This document shows, in pieces, positions 35,143-44,050 of a stretch of 64,000 nt of DNA; position 1 is the stretch's first letter; every line of letters starts with the position of its first letter. The stretch lies in assembly GCF_002979655.1 (NCBI RefSeq), contig NZ_PCPG01000001.1, positions 682,001 through 746,000 on the forward strand, given 5' to 3'. Both the position numbers and the translations under genes were made by a program. The DNA is from Microbacterium sp. MYb45 (GTDB taxonomy: Bacteria > Actinomycetota > Actinomycetes > Actinomycetales > Microbacteriaceae). Under the pieces are notes generated by a model. It had not been told where the DNA came from. It worked only from the letters and a program-made list of their open reading frames with translations, and ran no database searches.

Positions 35143-35889
35143 TCACTGCCTGCGTGGCGTCCACCCGGAAGGCAAGGGGCCGTCCTGCACGGCTCGTTCC
35201 CGGTCTCCCTGGGCCGACCACCCCTGGGCCTCCCCCGGAATGTCGAAGGCTCCCCGCGCAAGCCGGAGACCCACGTCCTCGTGATGCATGCGCGGCGCTC
35301 CCCCACGACGCACCGACGCGCGAACGCTCCACGCGTCGTCGGCGAACCCTCCGCCACGGAACACGCGATAGTCGTCGTAACGGGCAGGATCCAGCAGGTC
35401 CCAGCACCATTCCCAGACATTGCCGAGCGTGTCGAAGAGACCGTTCAGGTTCGGGAGCTTGCCGCCGACGTCCTGCGGAGTGGGCACGCCGTCCGCACTC
35501 GTCCACGCGGCGTCGGCGAGGGGCGCGTAGTGCGGACCCGCAGAGCCGGCGCGGCACGCGAACTCCCACTCCGCTTCGGTCGGCAGGCGGTAGCCGTCTG
35601 CGGTGGTGTCCCAGCTCACATCCTCGCCGTCGAACAGGTACACCCGGTCGAGGCCTTCCCACTCGGACGCGGCATTGCAGAAGTGCACGGCTCGCAGCCA
35701 CGAGAGATCGGATGCGGGGCGCCGCGGATGGCGCATGGGGACGTCGAGAACGTCGGCGAGCTGTTCCTCCGTGACCGGATAGATCCCGATCTCGAACGGC
35801 TCGAGCTCGACCACACGCTGCTCTTTACGACGTGCATCGGTCAAGGTCACGACGCCCGCGTGGATGCGAGCCAGTTCGAGGTCGCTCAC
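35143..35889 (-). CDS. SUMF1/FGE-like domain protein lacking active cysteines
   Basis: 248 residues from GTG 35889. The fold markers are clear: FEIGIYPVTEEQLADVL, YRLPTEAEWEFACRAG, LGNVWEWCWDLLDP, VFRGGGFADDAWSVRAS and the closing VGLRLAR. In true formylglycine-generating enzymes a Cys pair sits between the RGG and the GLR blocks; here that stretch has no Cys, so it is probably a non-oxidase member (EgtB-, gamma-carboxylase- or ligand-binding-like). The longer frame starting at 35961 would overlap the upstream esterase; the GTG has GGATAGGG upstream and fits after its stop. Confidence 0.82.
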   Translation of the reverse strand: MSDLELARIHAGVVTLTDARRKEQRVVELEPFEIGIYPVTEEQLADVLDVPMRHPRRPASDLSWLRAVHFCNAASEWEGLDRVYLFDGEDVSWDTTADGYRLPTEAEWEFACRAGSAGPHYAPLADAAWTSADGVPTPQDVGGKLPNLNGLFDTLGNVWEWCWDLLDPARYDDYRVFRGGGFADDAWSVRASVRRGGAPRMHHEDVGLRLARGAFDIPGEAQGWSAQGDRERAVQDGPLPSGWTPRRQ

Positions 35890-35917
35890 GGCCCTATCCG
35901 CCGTAGCCAGGCGGGTC

Positions 35918-36673
35918 TCACGCGGGAATCCGTTCGACCCAGGTGGGATACTTCGCGGCACGGCCGTCTCCGGATGACGTACGTGTCACGCGACGCCGCA
36001 CCCACGGACCGACGAACTCTCGGTAGTACGCGAGACCGGAGGGACCGGCTCCCAGGCGATCGCTCGGCGCCCACCAGGTCTCCGGAGGCTCGAAGCCCAG
36101 CGCGTGGAGCACCCGGGCGGCCACGCGGTGATGTCCGGCCGCGTTCATGTGCAGACGATCATCGGCCCAGTACGCGCCCCGGGAGAGTTCCCGGTCCGGC
36201 CAGTTGAGCGCTCGGATGACGTCGGGACGTTCTTCGATCCGACGTATCACCGCCTCGGAGAGCAGATCCCCCCTACGCTGCACCAGCGACCCCATCGGAA
36301 GCTGCCCGCTGGGGTTCGCGCCGGAGAGGAGGATCATCGTCACGCCCTCCTCGTCGCACCGGCGCAGCACCCGGCTGAACGCATCCGCGATGTGTTCGAC
36401 ATCGGTACGAGGGCGCAGCATGTCGTTGCCACCGCCGTTGAACGAAAGGTGAGTGGGTCGCAGAGCCAGCGCGGGTTCGAGCTGCTGCTCGACGATCGGC
36501 CAGGCCAGCTTGCCGCGGATGGCGAGATTCGCGTAGTGGATCGGGTGCCCGGCGGCGTCCGCCCACCCCTGCGCCGCGAGATCGGCCCAGCCGCGCTCCT
36601 GCCCGTTCGGGAGAACGTCGCCGACGCCCTCTGTGAACGAGTCGCCGATAGCCACGAAGCGCACATCTGCCAT
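35918..36673 (-). CDS. SGNH/GDSL-family esterase (second copy)
   Basis: 251 residues: GDSFTEGVGD (nucleophile Ser), NLAIRGK, GGGNDM (oxyanion Asn) and DRLHMNAAGHH (Asp, His). It shares subfamily and tail (FVGPWVRRRVTRTSSGDG) with the esterase at 3460-4287. ATG at 36673 lies six bases after a TAGGCT -10, so it is leaderless. The SUMF1-like gene follows 28 bases after its stop and could be cotranscribed, followed by the arginase-like gene. Confidence 0.87.
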   Translation of the reverse strand: MADVRFVAIGDSFTEGVGDVLPNGQERGWADLAAQGWADAAGHPIHYANLAIRGKLAWPIVEQQLEPALALRPTHLSFNGGGNDMLRPRTDVEHIADAFSRVLRRCDEEGVTMILLSGANPSGQLPMGSLVQRRGDLLSEAVIRRIEERPDVIRALNWPDRELSRGAYWADDRLHMNAAGHHRVAARVLHALGFEPPETWWAPSDRLGAGPSGLAYYREFVGPWVRRRVTRTSSGDGRAAKYPTWVERIPA

Positions 36674-36679
36674 CGTCCC

Positions 36680-36685
36680 AGCCTA
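36680..36685 (-). promoter_or_regulatory. -10 element, leaderless esterase gene
   Basis: Minus-strand TAGGCT six bases before the ATG at 36673. Confidence 0.5.
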
Positions 36686-36734
36686 TTGCGGCCCGACGAC
36701 ACGGCGGTCGCTTCGCGGCGGTGCGCCCGCGTCG

Positions 36735-38087
36735 TCAGCGGTCGTCGAGAGCCTGTCCGCCGCGGTCGACCAAGCCCCAGGCGGCGGCGGCTGCGCCGAG
36801 GAAGCACACGCCGAACACCGCGAACAGCAGGGGCGCTCCCCCGGCGAGAAGGATGACGGGGACGGACAGCGGCGCCACGATCGAGGCGATTCGACCGATC
36901 CCGGCCGCCCATCCCGCCCCGGTCCCCCGCAGAGACGTGGGGTAGATCTCGGGCGTCACCGCGTAGAGCGCTCCCCAGGCGCCGAGGTTGAAGAAGGACA
37001 GCGCCATTCCCGCGCCGATGATCGCTCCCTCGGTGGAGGCCGTGCCGAAGATCACGGCCGAAACAGCTGAACCCACCAGGAAGACCGAGAGGGTCAGACG
37101 TCTCCCCCAGACCTCGATCAGCCAGGCGGCGACGGCATATCCGGGGAGCTGGGCGAGCGTGATGATGAGGGTGAAGCCGAAGGACTTGACGAGGTCGAAA
37201 CCCGCGTCCACGAGGATGCTCGGAATCCAGATGAACGCGCCGTAGTAGGCGAAGTTGACCCCGAGCCAGACCAGCCACAGGCACAGCGTCCGTAGCCGGA
37301 ACTCCGGATTCCACAGCGTTGCGAGGCGTGCGCGCGCCGTGATCGCGATCGCCCGAGAGGGCGGCTCTTTCCGGATGGCCGGTGCCGAGACGACACCGGC
37401 ATCCGCCTCGAACGCCGACACGATGCGGTCCGCCTCCGCGATGCGGCCCCGCGAGGCGAGCCAGCGCGGGGATTCGGGCATCCGCCACCGGACGAAGAGC
37501 GCGTACACCGCGGGAATCGCGCCGAGCGCGAAGGCCCATCGCCACCCGTCGTCGGAGGCCGGGATGACGAGGAAACCGATAACCGCCGCGGCGGTCCATC
37601 CGAGTGCCCAGAAGGCCTCCAGCACGACGATCAACCGACCACGAATCCGTGCGGGAGCGAACTCGCTCACGTAGGTCGAGGCGACGGGGAGCTCGGCGCC
37701 GAGGCCCAGACCGACCAGGAACCGCAGGACGAGAAGCGCAGCGAGTCCGCTGACCAGTGCGCTCGCTCCCGTCGCGACGCCGTAGACGAGCAACGTGAGC
37801 GCGAACACCTGCCGTCGTCCGAAGCGATCGGCGAGGAGTCCGCCGAGGGTGGCGCCTATGGCCATACCGACGAAACCGATGGACGCTATCCAGCCGGCAT
37901 CGCTCTTGCTGAGATCCCACTGCTGGGTGAGCGCCGCGAGGATGAACGAGATGAGCCCGACATCCATCGCATCCAGCGCCCACCCGAGGCCGGATCCGGT
38001 CAGCAGGCGGAAGTGACGACGCGTGAACGGGAGGACGTCCAGGCGCTCAGCGAGCGACGCGCGGCTCGGCAGGGCGGTGTTGGCCAT
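36735..38087 (-). CDS. MFS transporter, sugar/metabolite:H+ symporter group
   Basis: 450 residues, twelve membrane segments. GLLADRFGRRQVFA is the A-motif after helix 2, and FAPARIRGRLIVVLEAFWA plus WRWAFALGAIPAVYALFVRW are typical of the sugar porter/AAHS superfamily branch (for example the PESPR-type loop RMPESPRWLASRGR). Substrate could be a sugar, an aromatic acid or niacin; not decidable. ATG at 38087 follows TACGAT by seven bases. An ATG three codons earlier falls in the -10. Confidence 0.87.
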   Translation of the reverse strand: MANTALPSRASLAERLDVLPFTRRHFRLLTGSGLGWALDAMDVGLISFILAALTQQWDLSKSDAGWIASIGFVGMAIGATLGGLLADRFGRRQVFALTLLVYGVATGASALVSGLAALLVLRFLVGLGLGAELPVASTYVSEFAPARIRGRLIVVLEAFWALGWTAAAVIGFLVIPASDDGWRWAFALGAIPAVYALFVRWRMPESPRWLASRGRIAEADRIVSAFEADAGVVSAPAIRKEPPSRAIAITARARLATLWNPEFRLRTLCLWLVWLGVNFAYYGAFIWIPSILVDAGFDLVKSFGFTLIITLAQLPGYAVAAWLIEVWGRRLTLSVFLVGSAVSAVIFGTASTEGAIIGAGMALSFFNLGAWGALYAVTPEIYPTSLRGTGAGWAAGIGRIASIVAPLSVPVILLAGGAPLLFAVFGVCFLGAAAAAWGLVDRGGQALDDR

Positions 38088-38094
38088 GCTCCTC

Positions 38095-38100
38095 ATCGTA
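38095..38100 (-). promoter_or_regulatory. -10 element, leaderless MFS gene
   Basis: Minus-strand TACGAT seven bases before the ATG at 38087. Confidence 0.45.
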
Positions 38101-38135
38101 GAGCCGCGCCAACCCCGTCCCGCCTCGGATGACGC

Positions 38136-39170
38136 TCAGTCGCGGTCGGCGAGGATCCTGCGGACCCGCGGGATCACCTCGGTGCCGTAGAGCTCGATGC
38201 TGCGCATCATCGACTCGTGCGAAAGGGTACCGGTGGCGTATTTCAGGTCGAAGCGGCCCAGACCGAGAGTGGTGACTGTGTCGGCGATCTTCGCCGCGAC
38301 GCGATCGGGGGAACCCGCGTAGATCGCGCCCTCCGATCCGACATCGTTCTGGAATCGCGCGCGACTGTACGCGGGCCATCCGCGCTCGCGTCCGATGGTG
38401 TTGTTCATCGCCTCGAAGCCGGAATACGCGGCATCCCAGGCCTCGGCGTCGGTCTCACCGATGTGTCCTGGAGAGTGCACGGAGATCGGGCGCGATGTCG
38501 TCCCGAACGAGGCGACCGAACGGTGATAGAGGTCGACGAACGGCTTGAACCGGTGCGCAGGGCCGCCGATGATCGCCAGCATCAGTCCGAGACCGTGGCG
38601 CGCGACCCGCACGACCGATTCCGGGCTGCCGCCGACGCCGACCCAGGTGCGCAGGCCGTTCTCGGTCTTCGGGAACACGTTCGCGTTCTCGAGGGAGGCG
38701 CGCATCGTGCCGGACCAGGTGACCGGTTCCTCCTTCAGCAGCTCGACGAAGAGTTCGAGCTTCTGCTCGAACAGTGCGTCGTAGTCGCGCAGGTCGTAGC
38801 CGAACAGCGGGAAGGACTCGATGAAGGAGCCGCGTCCCAGGACGACCTCGGCCCGCCCGTTCGAGAGTGCATCGAGTGTCGAGAACCGCTCGAACACGCG
38901 CACCGGATCGTCAGACGACAGCACGGTGACAGCGGTGCCGAGTCGGATGTGCTCGGTGCGCGCGGCGATGGCGGCGAGCACCATCTCCGGCGCAGAAACG
39001 GCGAACTCGGTGCGGTGGTGCTCCCCCACTCCGAAGAAGTCCACACCGACGGTGTCGGCGAGTTCCGCCTGCGCCACGATGTTGCGGATCGTCTGCGCCC
39101 CGGTGAGGAGCTCTCCGCCCGCATCCCTCGTGATGTCGCCGAAGGTGTCCAGCCCGAATTCGATGCCCAT
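38136..39170 (-). CDS. LLM-class flavin-dependent oxidoreductase
   Basis: 344 residues with a luciferase-like TIM barrel: FFGVGEHHRTEFAVSAPEM and TEHIRLGTAVTVLSSDDPVR at the start, VVLGRGSFIESFPLFG, and YAGSPDRVAAKI near the end are family blocks. It uses FMN or F420 with NAD(P)H for monooxygenation or reduction of an unknown substrate. ATG at 39170 has AGGAAGG before it. The nearby 39184-39195 palindrome is a possible operator. It is downstream of the DUF885 gene on the same strand, 54 bases from its stop. Confidence 0.87.
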   Translation of the reverse strand: MGIEFGLDTFGDITRDAGGELLTGAQTIRNIVAQAELADTVGVDFFGVGEHHRTEFAVSAPEMVLAAIAARTEHIRLGTAVTVLSSDDPVRVFERFSTLDALSNGRAEVVLGRGSFIESFPLFGYDLRDYDALFEQKLELFVELLKEEPVTWSGTMRASLENANVFPKTENGLRTWVGVGGSPESVVRVARHGLGLMLAIIGGPAHRFKPFVDLYHRSVASFGTTSRPISVHSPGHIGETDAEAWDAAYSGFEAMNNTIGRERGWPAYSRARFQNDVGSEGAIYAGSPDRVAAKIADTVTTLGLGRFDLKYATGTLSHESMMRSIELYGTEVIPRVRRILADRD

Positions 39171-39183
39171 GTCATGCCTTCCT

Positions 39184-39195
39184 ATTCATGTGAAT
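39184..39195 (-). promoter_or_regulatory. Possible operator upstream of the LLM oxidoreductase
   Basis: Inverted repeat ATTCA-TG-TGAAT in an AT-rich patch, 14 bases before the start codon. Position and symmetry suggest a repressor site; no -10 and -35 pair could be assigned. Confidence 0.3.
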
Positions 39196-39224
39196 GAACA
39201 CCTGAAGGTCGGGCCGCATTCCCG

Positions 39225-40901
39225 TCAGCGTGGCAGCAGCGCCGTGCGCAGGGTGTCGAGGCCGACGCCGCCGATGTCGAGCGCCCTCTTGTGGAAGTCC
39301 TTGAACGAGAACGCGTCGCCCTCGGCGGCACGGACGCCGTCGCGGACCTGCTCCCAGATGCGCTGTCCCACCTTGTATGAAGGCGCCTGCCCCGGCCAGC
39401 CGAGGTACCGGTTGACCTCGAACTGCACGAACTGATCAGACATGTTCACGTTGTGGCGCATGAAGTCGAGCGCGTAGTCCGCGTCCCACACACCGGTACC
39501 GTCGAGGCGCGGCTTGCCGAGGTGCACACCGATGTCGAGGACGACCCGCGCCGCCCGCATCCGCTGCCCATCGAGCATTCCGAGACGGTCGGCCGGGTCG
39601 TCGAGGTAGCCGAGCTGCTCCATCAGACGCTCGGCGTAAAGGGCCCACCCCTCGGCGTGGCCCGAGGTACCGGCGAGCAGACGGCGCCAGGAGTTGAGCT
39701 CGGCACGGTTGTAAACCGCCTGCGCGATCTGGAGGTGATGGCCGGGCACACCCTCGTGGAAGACGGTGGTGAGTTCGCGCCAGGTGTCGAACTCCGTGAC
39801 ACCCTCGGGAACGGACCACCACATGCGACCGGGACGGGAGAAGTCGTCCGTCGGGCCGGTGTAGTAGATCCCACCCTCCTGCGTCGGGGCGATCATGCAC
39901 TCCAGTGTGCGGATAGCCTCCGGGATGTCGAAGTGCGAGGCGCCGAGTTCCGCGACCGCACGGTCGCTGGTCTCCTGCATCCACTTCTGCAGCGCTTCCG
40001 TGCCGACGAGCTTGCGGGTGGGATCGGCCTCGAGATGAGCAACGGCCTCTTCGACCGAGGCTCCGGGAAGGATCTCGTTCGCGATCGCGGTCTGCTCCGC
40101 CACCATGCGCGCGAGCTCCTCACGGCCCCACTCGTACGTCTCGTCGAGATCGATCGTCGCGCCGAGGAACCGGCGGGAGTTGAGCGCGTACAGCTCACGC
40201 CCCACGGCATCGACGTCGCCGGCGGCCGGGGCGAGCTCCTCCGCCAGGAATCGACGCAGCTCGTCGTAGGCGACCCGTGCGGCGGCGGAATTGTCGGCGA
40301 GCGTACGAGCCAGGGAGGCGGGAAGCTGACCTTCGTCCGGGTCGGCTTCCGCCACGAAGGCGGCGAAGAACCCGTCATCGGCGGTATAGCGGTCGATCTG
40401 GGTGGCGACTTCGACCACCTGACGACGTGCGGGCATGACGCCCTCGGCGATGCCGGTGCGAAGCGTCTCGACGTAGCCGCGGAGAGCGCCGGGGACGGCG
40501 GCCAGGCGCGTCGCGACGACGTCCCAGTCCTCGACTGTCGACGTCGGCATCAGGTCGAACACCGAGCGCACGTCCTGCGCCGCGGAGGCGATGACGTTGA
40601 GGTCGCGCAGATGCCACTTGGCGTCGTGAAGCTCGAGGTCCAGGCGGAGCTCCGCGCTGAGATCGGTCTTGGTGACCTCGTCGATCGCGTCGACGGGCGT
40701 GAGAGCAGACAGCTTGTCGAGGGTCGATCGGGTCGCCGCGGCGATCTCCTCATGGCCGGCCGGGCTCAGATCGCCGAAACGATCGTTCACCTCGTCGCGG
40801 CCGATGTAGGTGCCGAGAGTGGGCGCCAGAACCGCGATCTTGTCGACCCATTCATCGGCGACGGCGTCGATGGCGGAGGGGGTGCGAGGAGCTGAAGTCA
40901 T
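39225..40901 (-). CDS. DUF885 family putative metallopeptidase
   Basis: 558 residues. ELTTVFHEGVPGHHLQIAQ is the zinc-peptidase-like HExxxxH/H-type motif of the DUF885 family, and GTSGHAEGWALYAERLMEQLG supplies the distal Glu. FEVNRYLGWPGQAPSYKVGQ is another strong block. No signal peptide; cytoplasmic. Related proteins are seen as peptidases or dipeptidases, though activity is rarely shown. ATG at 40901 lies seven bases after TAGGCT; the longer frame upstream overlaps the end of polA and is not protein-like. Confidence 0.85.
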   Translation of the reverse strand: MTSAPRTPSAIDAVADEWVDKIAVLAPTLGTYIGRDEVNDRFGDLSPAGHEEIAAATRSTLDKLSALTPVDAIDEVTKTDLSAELRLDLELHDAKWHLRDLNVIASAAQDVRSVFDLMPTSTVEDWDVVATRLAAVPGALRGYVETLRTGIAEGVMPARRQVVEVATQIDRYTADDGFFAAFVAEADPDEGQLPASLARTLADNSAAARVAYDELRRFLAEELAPAAGDVDAVGRELYALNSRRFLGATIDLDETYEWGREELARMVAEQTAIANEILPGASVEEAVAHLEADPTRKLVGTEALQKWMQETSDRAVAELGASHFDIPEAIRTLECMIAPTQEGGIYYTGPTDDFSRPGRMWWSVPEGVTEFDTWRELTTVFHEGVPGHHLQIAQAVYNRAELNSWRRLLAGTSGHAEGWALYAERLMEQLGYLDDPADRLGMLDGQRMRAARVVLDIGVHLGKPRLDGTGVWDADYALDFMRHNVNMSDQFVQFEVNRYLGWPGQAPSYKVGQRIWEQVRDGVRAAEGDAFSFKDFHKRALDIGGVGLDTLRTALLPR

Positions 40902-40908
40902 AACTGCC

Positions 40909-40914
40909 AGCCTA
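40909..40914 (-). promoter_or_regulatory. -10 element, leaderless DUF885 gene
   Basis: Minus-strand TAGGCT seven bases before the ATG at 40901. Confidence 0.5.
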
Positions 40915-40942
40915 ATCCCCGCCCCCCTTCCACCGCCGGAGG

Positions 40943-43576
40943 TCAGTGCGCGGCTTCGTTCCAGTCGCGACCACGGCCGACCTGCACGTCGAGCGGCACG
41001 GTCAGCTCGGCCGCATCTCCCATGCGCGCGCGGACGATGCGCTCGGTGGCATCCCACTCCCCCGGAGCGACCTCGACCACGAGCTCATCGTGGATCTGCA
41101 GCAGCACCCGCGAGGAGAGCTGTTCGGACCGCAGATCGTCGTGGATGTGCAGCAGCGCGATCTTCATGATGTCGGCCGCGCTGCCCTGGATCGGCGCGTT
41201 GAGCGCCGCGCGCTCGGCGTTCTCCCGCAGCACCCGGTTCGGGCTCGCGAGGTCGGGGAACGGACGGCGACGACCGAAGATCGTCTCGGTGTAGCCGACT
41301 TCCTTGGCCTTCATGACCGACGCACGCAGATAGTCGCGCACTGCTCCGAAACGGGCGAAGTACTCGACCATGAGCTGCTTGGCCTCGGACTGCTCGATGC
41401 GCAGCTGCTTGGACAGCCCGAACGCCGAGAGTCCGTAGACCAAGCCGTACGACATCGCCTTGACCTTGGTGCGCATGGCGGGCGTCACATCGCTCGGATC
41501 GACGCCGAACACCCGTGCGCCCACGAAACGGTGCAGGTCTTCCCCGCTGTTGAAAGCCTCGATCAGCCCCTCGTCGCCCGAGAGGTGCGCCATGATGCGC
41601 ATCTCGATCTGCGAGTAGTCGGCGGTGAGGAGAGCCTCGTAGCCCTCTCCGACCTCGAACGCACTGCGGATGCGGCGGGATTCCTCCGTGCGCACCGGGA
41701 TGTTCTGCAGGTTGGGGTCGGTACTGGAGAGCCGCCCGGTCTGACTTCCGGTCTGCACGTAGGTGGTATGGACGCGGTGGTCATCGCCGATCGCCGTGTC
41801 GAGCGATTCGATGATCTGACGCAGCTTGGTCGCTTCGCGGTGCTGCAGCAGCAGGCTCAGAAAAGGGTGCGGATGGCTCTCCTGCAGGTCGGCGAGCACG
41901 GCGGCATCCGTCGAATAACCCGTCTTCGTCTTGCGGGTCTTCGGGAGCTGGAGGTCTTCGAACAGGACCTCCTGCAGCTGCTTGGGTGAGCCGAGATTGA
42001 ACTCGCGCCCGACGACGGAGAACGCCTCCTGCGCGAGCCCCTCGGCGCGCGTGGCGAGCTCGCCGGAGAAGGTCGAGAGCACTTCGTGGGAGACCGCCAC
42101 GCCGGCGACCTCCATGTCGGCGAGGGTGAGCAGCGTCGGCAGCTCGATGTCGACGAGGACCGTGCCGACCGACTCCGGGATGTCTTCCCGCAGCGCATCG
42201 GCGACGCGCAGGGCGAACCAGGCCTCCTGCGAGGGCGTCGCACCCTCGGTCTCGGGCACGAGCTGGGACGGGTCTGCTTCGGGCAGCTTCTCGCCCAGGT
42301 ATCGCTCGACCAGGTCGGCGAGGGTCTTGTCCGGGAAGCTGGGGCGCAGCAGCCAGCCGGCGAGACTCGTGTCGTACGAAAGGCCGCGGAGGCGGAGGCC
42401 CTGACGGATCAGCGCCTTGACCTGCGGCTTCGCATCGTGGAGCACCTTCGGCGCGTCGGATTCGATCCACTCGCGCAGGGCTTCGGCAGCGGTGTCCGTC
42501 CAGTCGGCCTCGCGCAGATCGGTCAGCGTGGCCGCACCGATGCGCACCGGGACGCCGCCCTGGGTGGTGACGCGAAGGGAGACATCGCCGTCCTGCGCTG
42601 CGGCCCAGGCCGCGAGATCGGCGGGCGCGACGTCGACCGGCGCAGGGAGGACGACGACGGAGGCAGGATCATCGGCGACTTCGCCGGCGCCGACGGCCTC
42701 GAACACCCGCGGCAGGAGGGTGCGGAACTCCAGACGCGCGAAGATGTCGCGCACCGCCTGTGCGTCGATCGGGGCGACCTCGAGATCAGCAGGTCCGACC
42801 GGAAGCTCGACGTCGGTGAGCAGACGGTTGAGCTTGCGATTGCGACGCACGTCTTCGATGTGATCGCGGAGGTTGCCGCCGACCACGCCCTTGATCTCAT
42901 CGGCCCGTGCGATCAGCTCGTCGAGCGAGCCGAACTGCGTGAGCCACTTGACCGCAGTCTTCTCGCCGACCTTCGGCACACCGGGAAGGTTGTCGCTGGT
43001 CTCGCCGACCAGTGCCGCGATGTCGGGGTACTGCTCGGGCCGGACCCCGTAACGCTCCTGGACAGTCGTCGGGTCATACCGCTTGAGCTGGGAGACGCCC
43101 TGCACCGAGGGGTAGAGCAGCGTGACATCGTCGTTGACGAGCTGGATGGTGTCGCGGTCGCCCGAGACGACCAGCACGTCGTAGCCCTGTTCCGCGCCCT
43201 GGGACGCGAGCGTCGCGAGTATGTCGTCGGCCTCGATCCCCTCTTTCGTCAGAACCGGGATCGACATGGCGGCGAGGCAGTCCTGCAGGAGCGGGATCTG
43301 TCCTTTGAACTCCTGCGGCGACTCGGAGCGCGTGGCCTTGTACTCCGGATACTCATCGGTGCGGAACGAGTGCCGCGAGGTGTCGAAGGCGATGGCCAGG
43401 TGCGTCGGCTGCTCGGCTTTGATGAGGTTCACCAGCATCGACAGGAACCCGTAGATCCCGTTCGTGTGCTGGTTGTCCTTGGTCGTGAAGTTCTCGACCG
43501 GAAGGGCGAAGAAGGCACGATAGGCGAGCGAATGGCCGTCGACGACCATGAGGGTAGGCTTTGCGGAGTCCGTCAC
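40943..43576 (-). CDS. polA: DNA polymerase I
   Basis: 877 residues. Residues 1-300 are the 5'-3' FEN-like nuclease (VVDGHSLAYRAFFALP, FDTSRHSFR, EADDILATLA, GDRDTIQLV). The centre is a 3'-5' exonuclease fold whose motif I acidic pair is lost (VSLRVTTQGG where DTE would be), so proofreading is probably absent. The polymerase is intact: motif A TADYSQIEMRIMAHLSGDE, motif B KVKAMSYGLVYGLSAFGLS, motif C QIHDELVVEV. It fills gaps after repair and removes Okazaki primers. GTG start at 43576 lies six bases after TAGGCT. Divergent from the thioesterase. Confidence 0.96.
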   Translation of the reverse strand: MTDSAKPTLMVVDGHSLAYRAFFALPVENFTTKDNQHTNGIYGFLSMLVNLIKAEQPTHLAIAFDTSRHSFRTDEYPEYKATRSESPQEFKGQIPLLQDCLAAMSIPVLTKEGIEADDILATLASQGAEQGYDVLVVSGDRDTIQLVNDDVTLLYPSVQGVSQLKRYDPTTVQERYGVRPEQYPDIAALVGETSDNLPGVPKVGEKTAVKWLTQFGSLDELIARADEIKGVVGGNLRDHIEDVRRNRKLNRLLTDVELPVGPADLEVAPIDAQAVRDIFARLEFRTLLPRVFEAVGAGEVADDPASVVVLPAPVDVAPADLAAWAAAQDGDVSLRVTTQGGVPVRIGAATLTDLREADWTDTAAEALREWIESDAPKVLHDAKPQVKALIRQGLRLRGLSYDTSLAGWLLRPSFPDKTLADLVERYLGEKLPEADPSQLVPETEGATPSQEAWFALRVADALREDIPESVGTVLVDIELPTLLTLADMEVAGVAVSHEVLSTFSGELATRAEGLAQEAFSVVGREFNLGSPKQLQEVLFEDLQLPKTRKTKTGYSTDAAVLADLQESHPHPFLSLLLQHREATKLRQIIESLDTAIGDDHRVHTTYVQTGSQTGRLSSTDPNLQNIPVRTEESRRIRSAFEVGEGYEALLTADYSQIEMRIMAHLSGDEGLIEAFNSGEDLHRFVGARVFGVDPSDVTPAMRTKVKAMSYGLVYGLSAFGLSKQLRIEQSEAKQLMVEYFARFGAVRDYLRASVMKAKEVGYTETIFGRRRPFPDLASPNRVLRENAERAALNAPIQGSAADIMKIALLHIHDDLRSEQLSSRVLLQIHDELVVEVAPGEWDATERIVRARMGDAAELTVPLDVQVGRGRDWNEAAH

Positions 43577-43582
43577 CCTGTC

Positions 43583-43588
43583 AGCCTA
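43583..43588 (-). promoter_or_regulatory. -10 element, leaderless polA
   Basis: Minus-strand TAGGCT six bases before the GTG at 43576. Confidence 0.5.
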
Positions 43589-43621
43589 ACGAGGACGACA
43601 GACACCCGCTGAGGAGGATGC

Positions 43622-44050
43622 ATGAGCGACGTCGCGACGAGCGAAGGACTCGACTGGGCCACGGCCCGCGGGATGGGTGCTCTGGCCGAGAAGATGGGCA
43701 TGGAGTTCGTCGAGTTCAGCGTCGAACGCTGCGTGGCGACGATGCCCGTCGAGGGCAACACGCAGCCGGTCGGGCTCATGCACGGCGGCGCGTACGTGGT
43801 GCTCGGAGAATCGCTCGGCTCGATGGCCGCGAACCTCCACGCCGGCGTCGGGCGGCTCGCGGTCGGCGTCGACATCAACGCCACCCACACGCGCTCGGCC
43901 ACTTCCGGAGTCGTGACCGGCGTGTGCACGCCCGTGCACCTGGGCCGGAGCATCACCGTGCACGAGATCGTGGTGACCGACGATCAGGGTCGACGCTGCT
44001 CGACGATCCGCATCACCAACATGATCAAGGACGTTCCCGCCGAGCGCTGA
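43622..44050 (+). CDS. PaaI-type hot-dog thioesterase
   Basis: 142 residues. LMHGGAYVVLGESLGSMAAN is the conserved HGG-x-x-x-x-E segment, with Glu as the catalytic base, and VGVDINATHTRSA the partner strand. Proteins of this type hydrolyse aryl- or acyl-CoA such as 4-hydroxybenzoyl- or phenylacetyl-CoA analogues. Strong ribosome site GAGGAGG eight bases before the ATG. It sits between polA and the ANTAR regulator, as in mycobacteria, and its end overlaps the convergent GNAT gene by 26 bases. Confidence 0.9.
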   Translation: MSDVATSEGLDWATARGMGALAEKMGMEFVEFSVERCVATMPVEGNTQPVGLMHGGAYVVLGESLGSMAANLHAGVGRLAVGVDINATHTRSATSGVVTGVCTPVHLGRSITVHEIVVTDDQGRRCSTIRITNMIKDVPAER

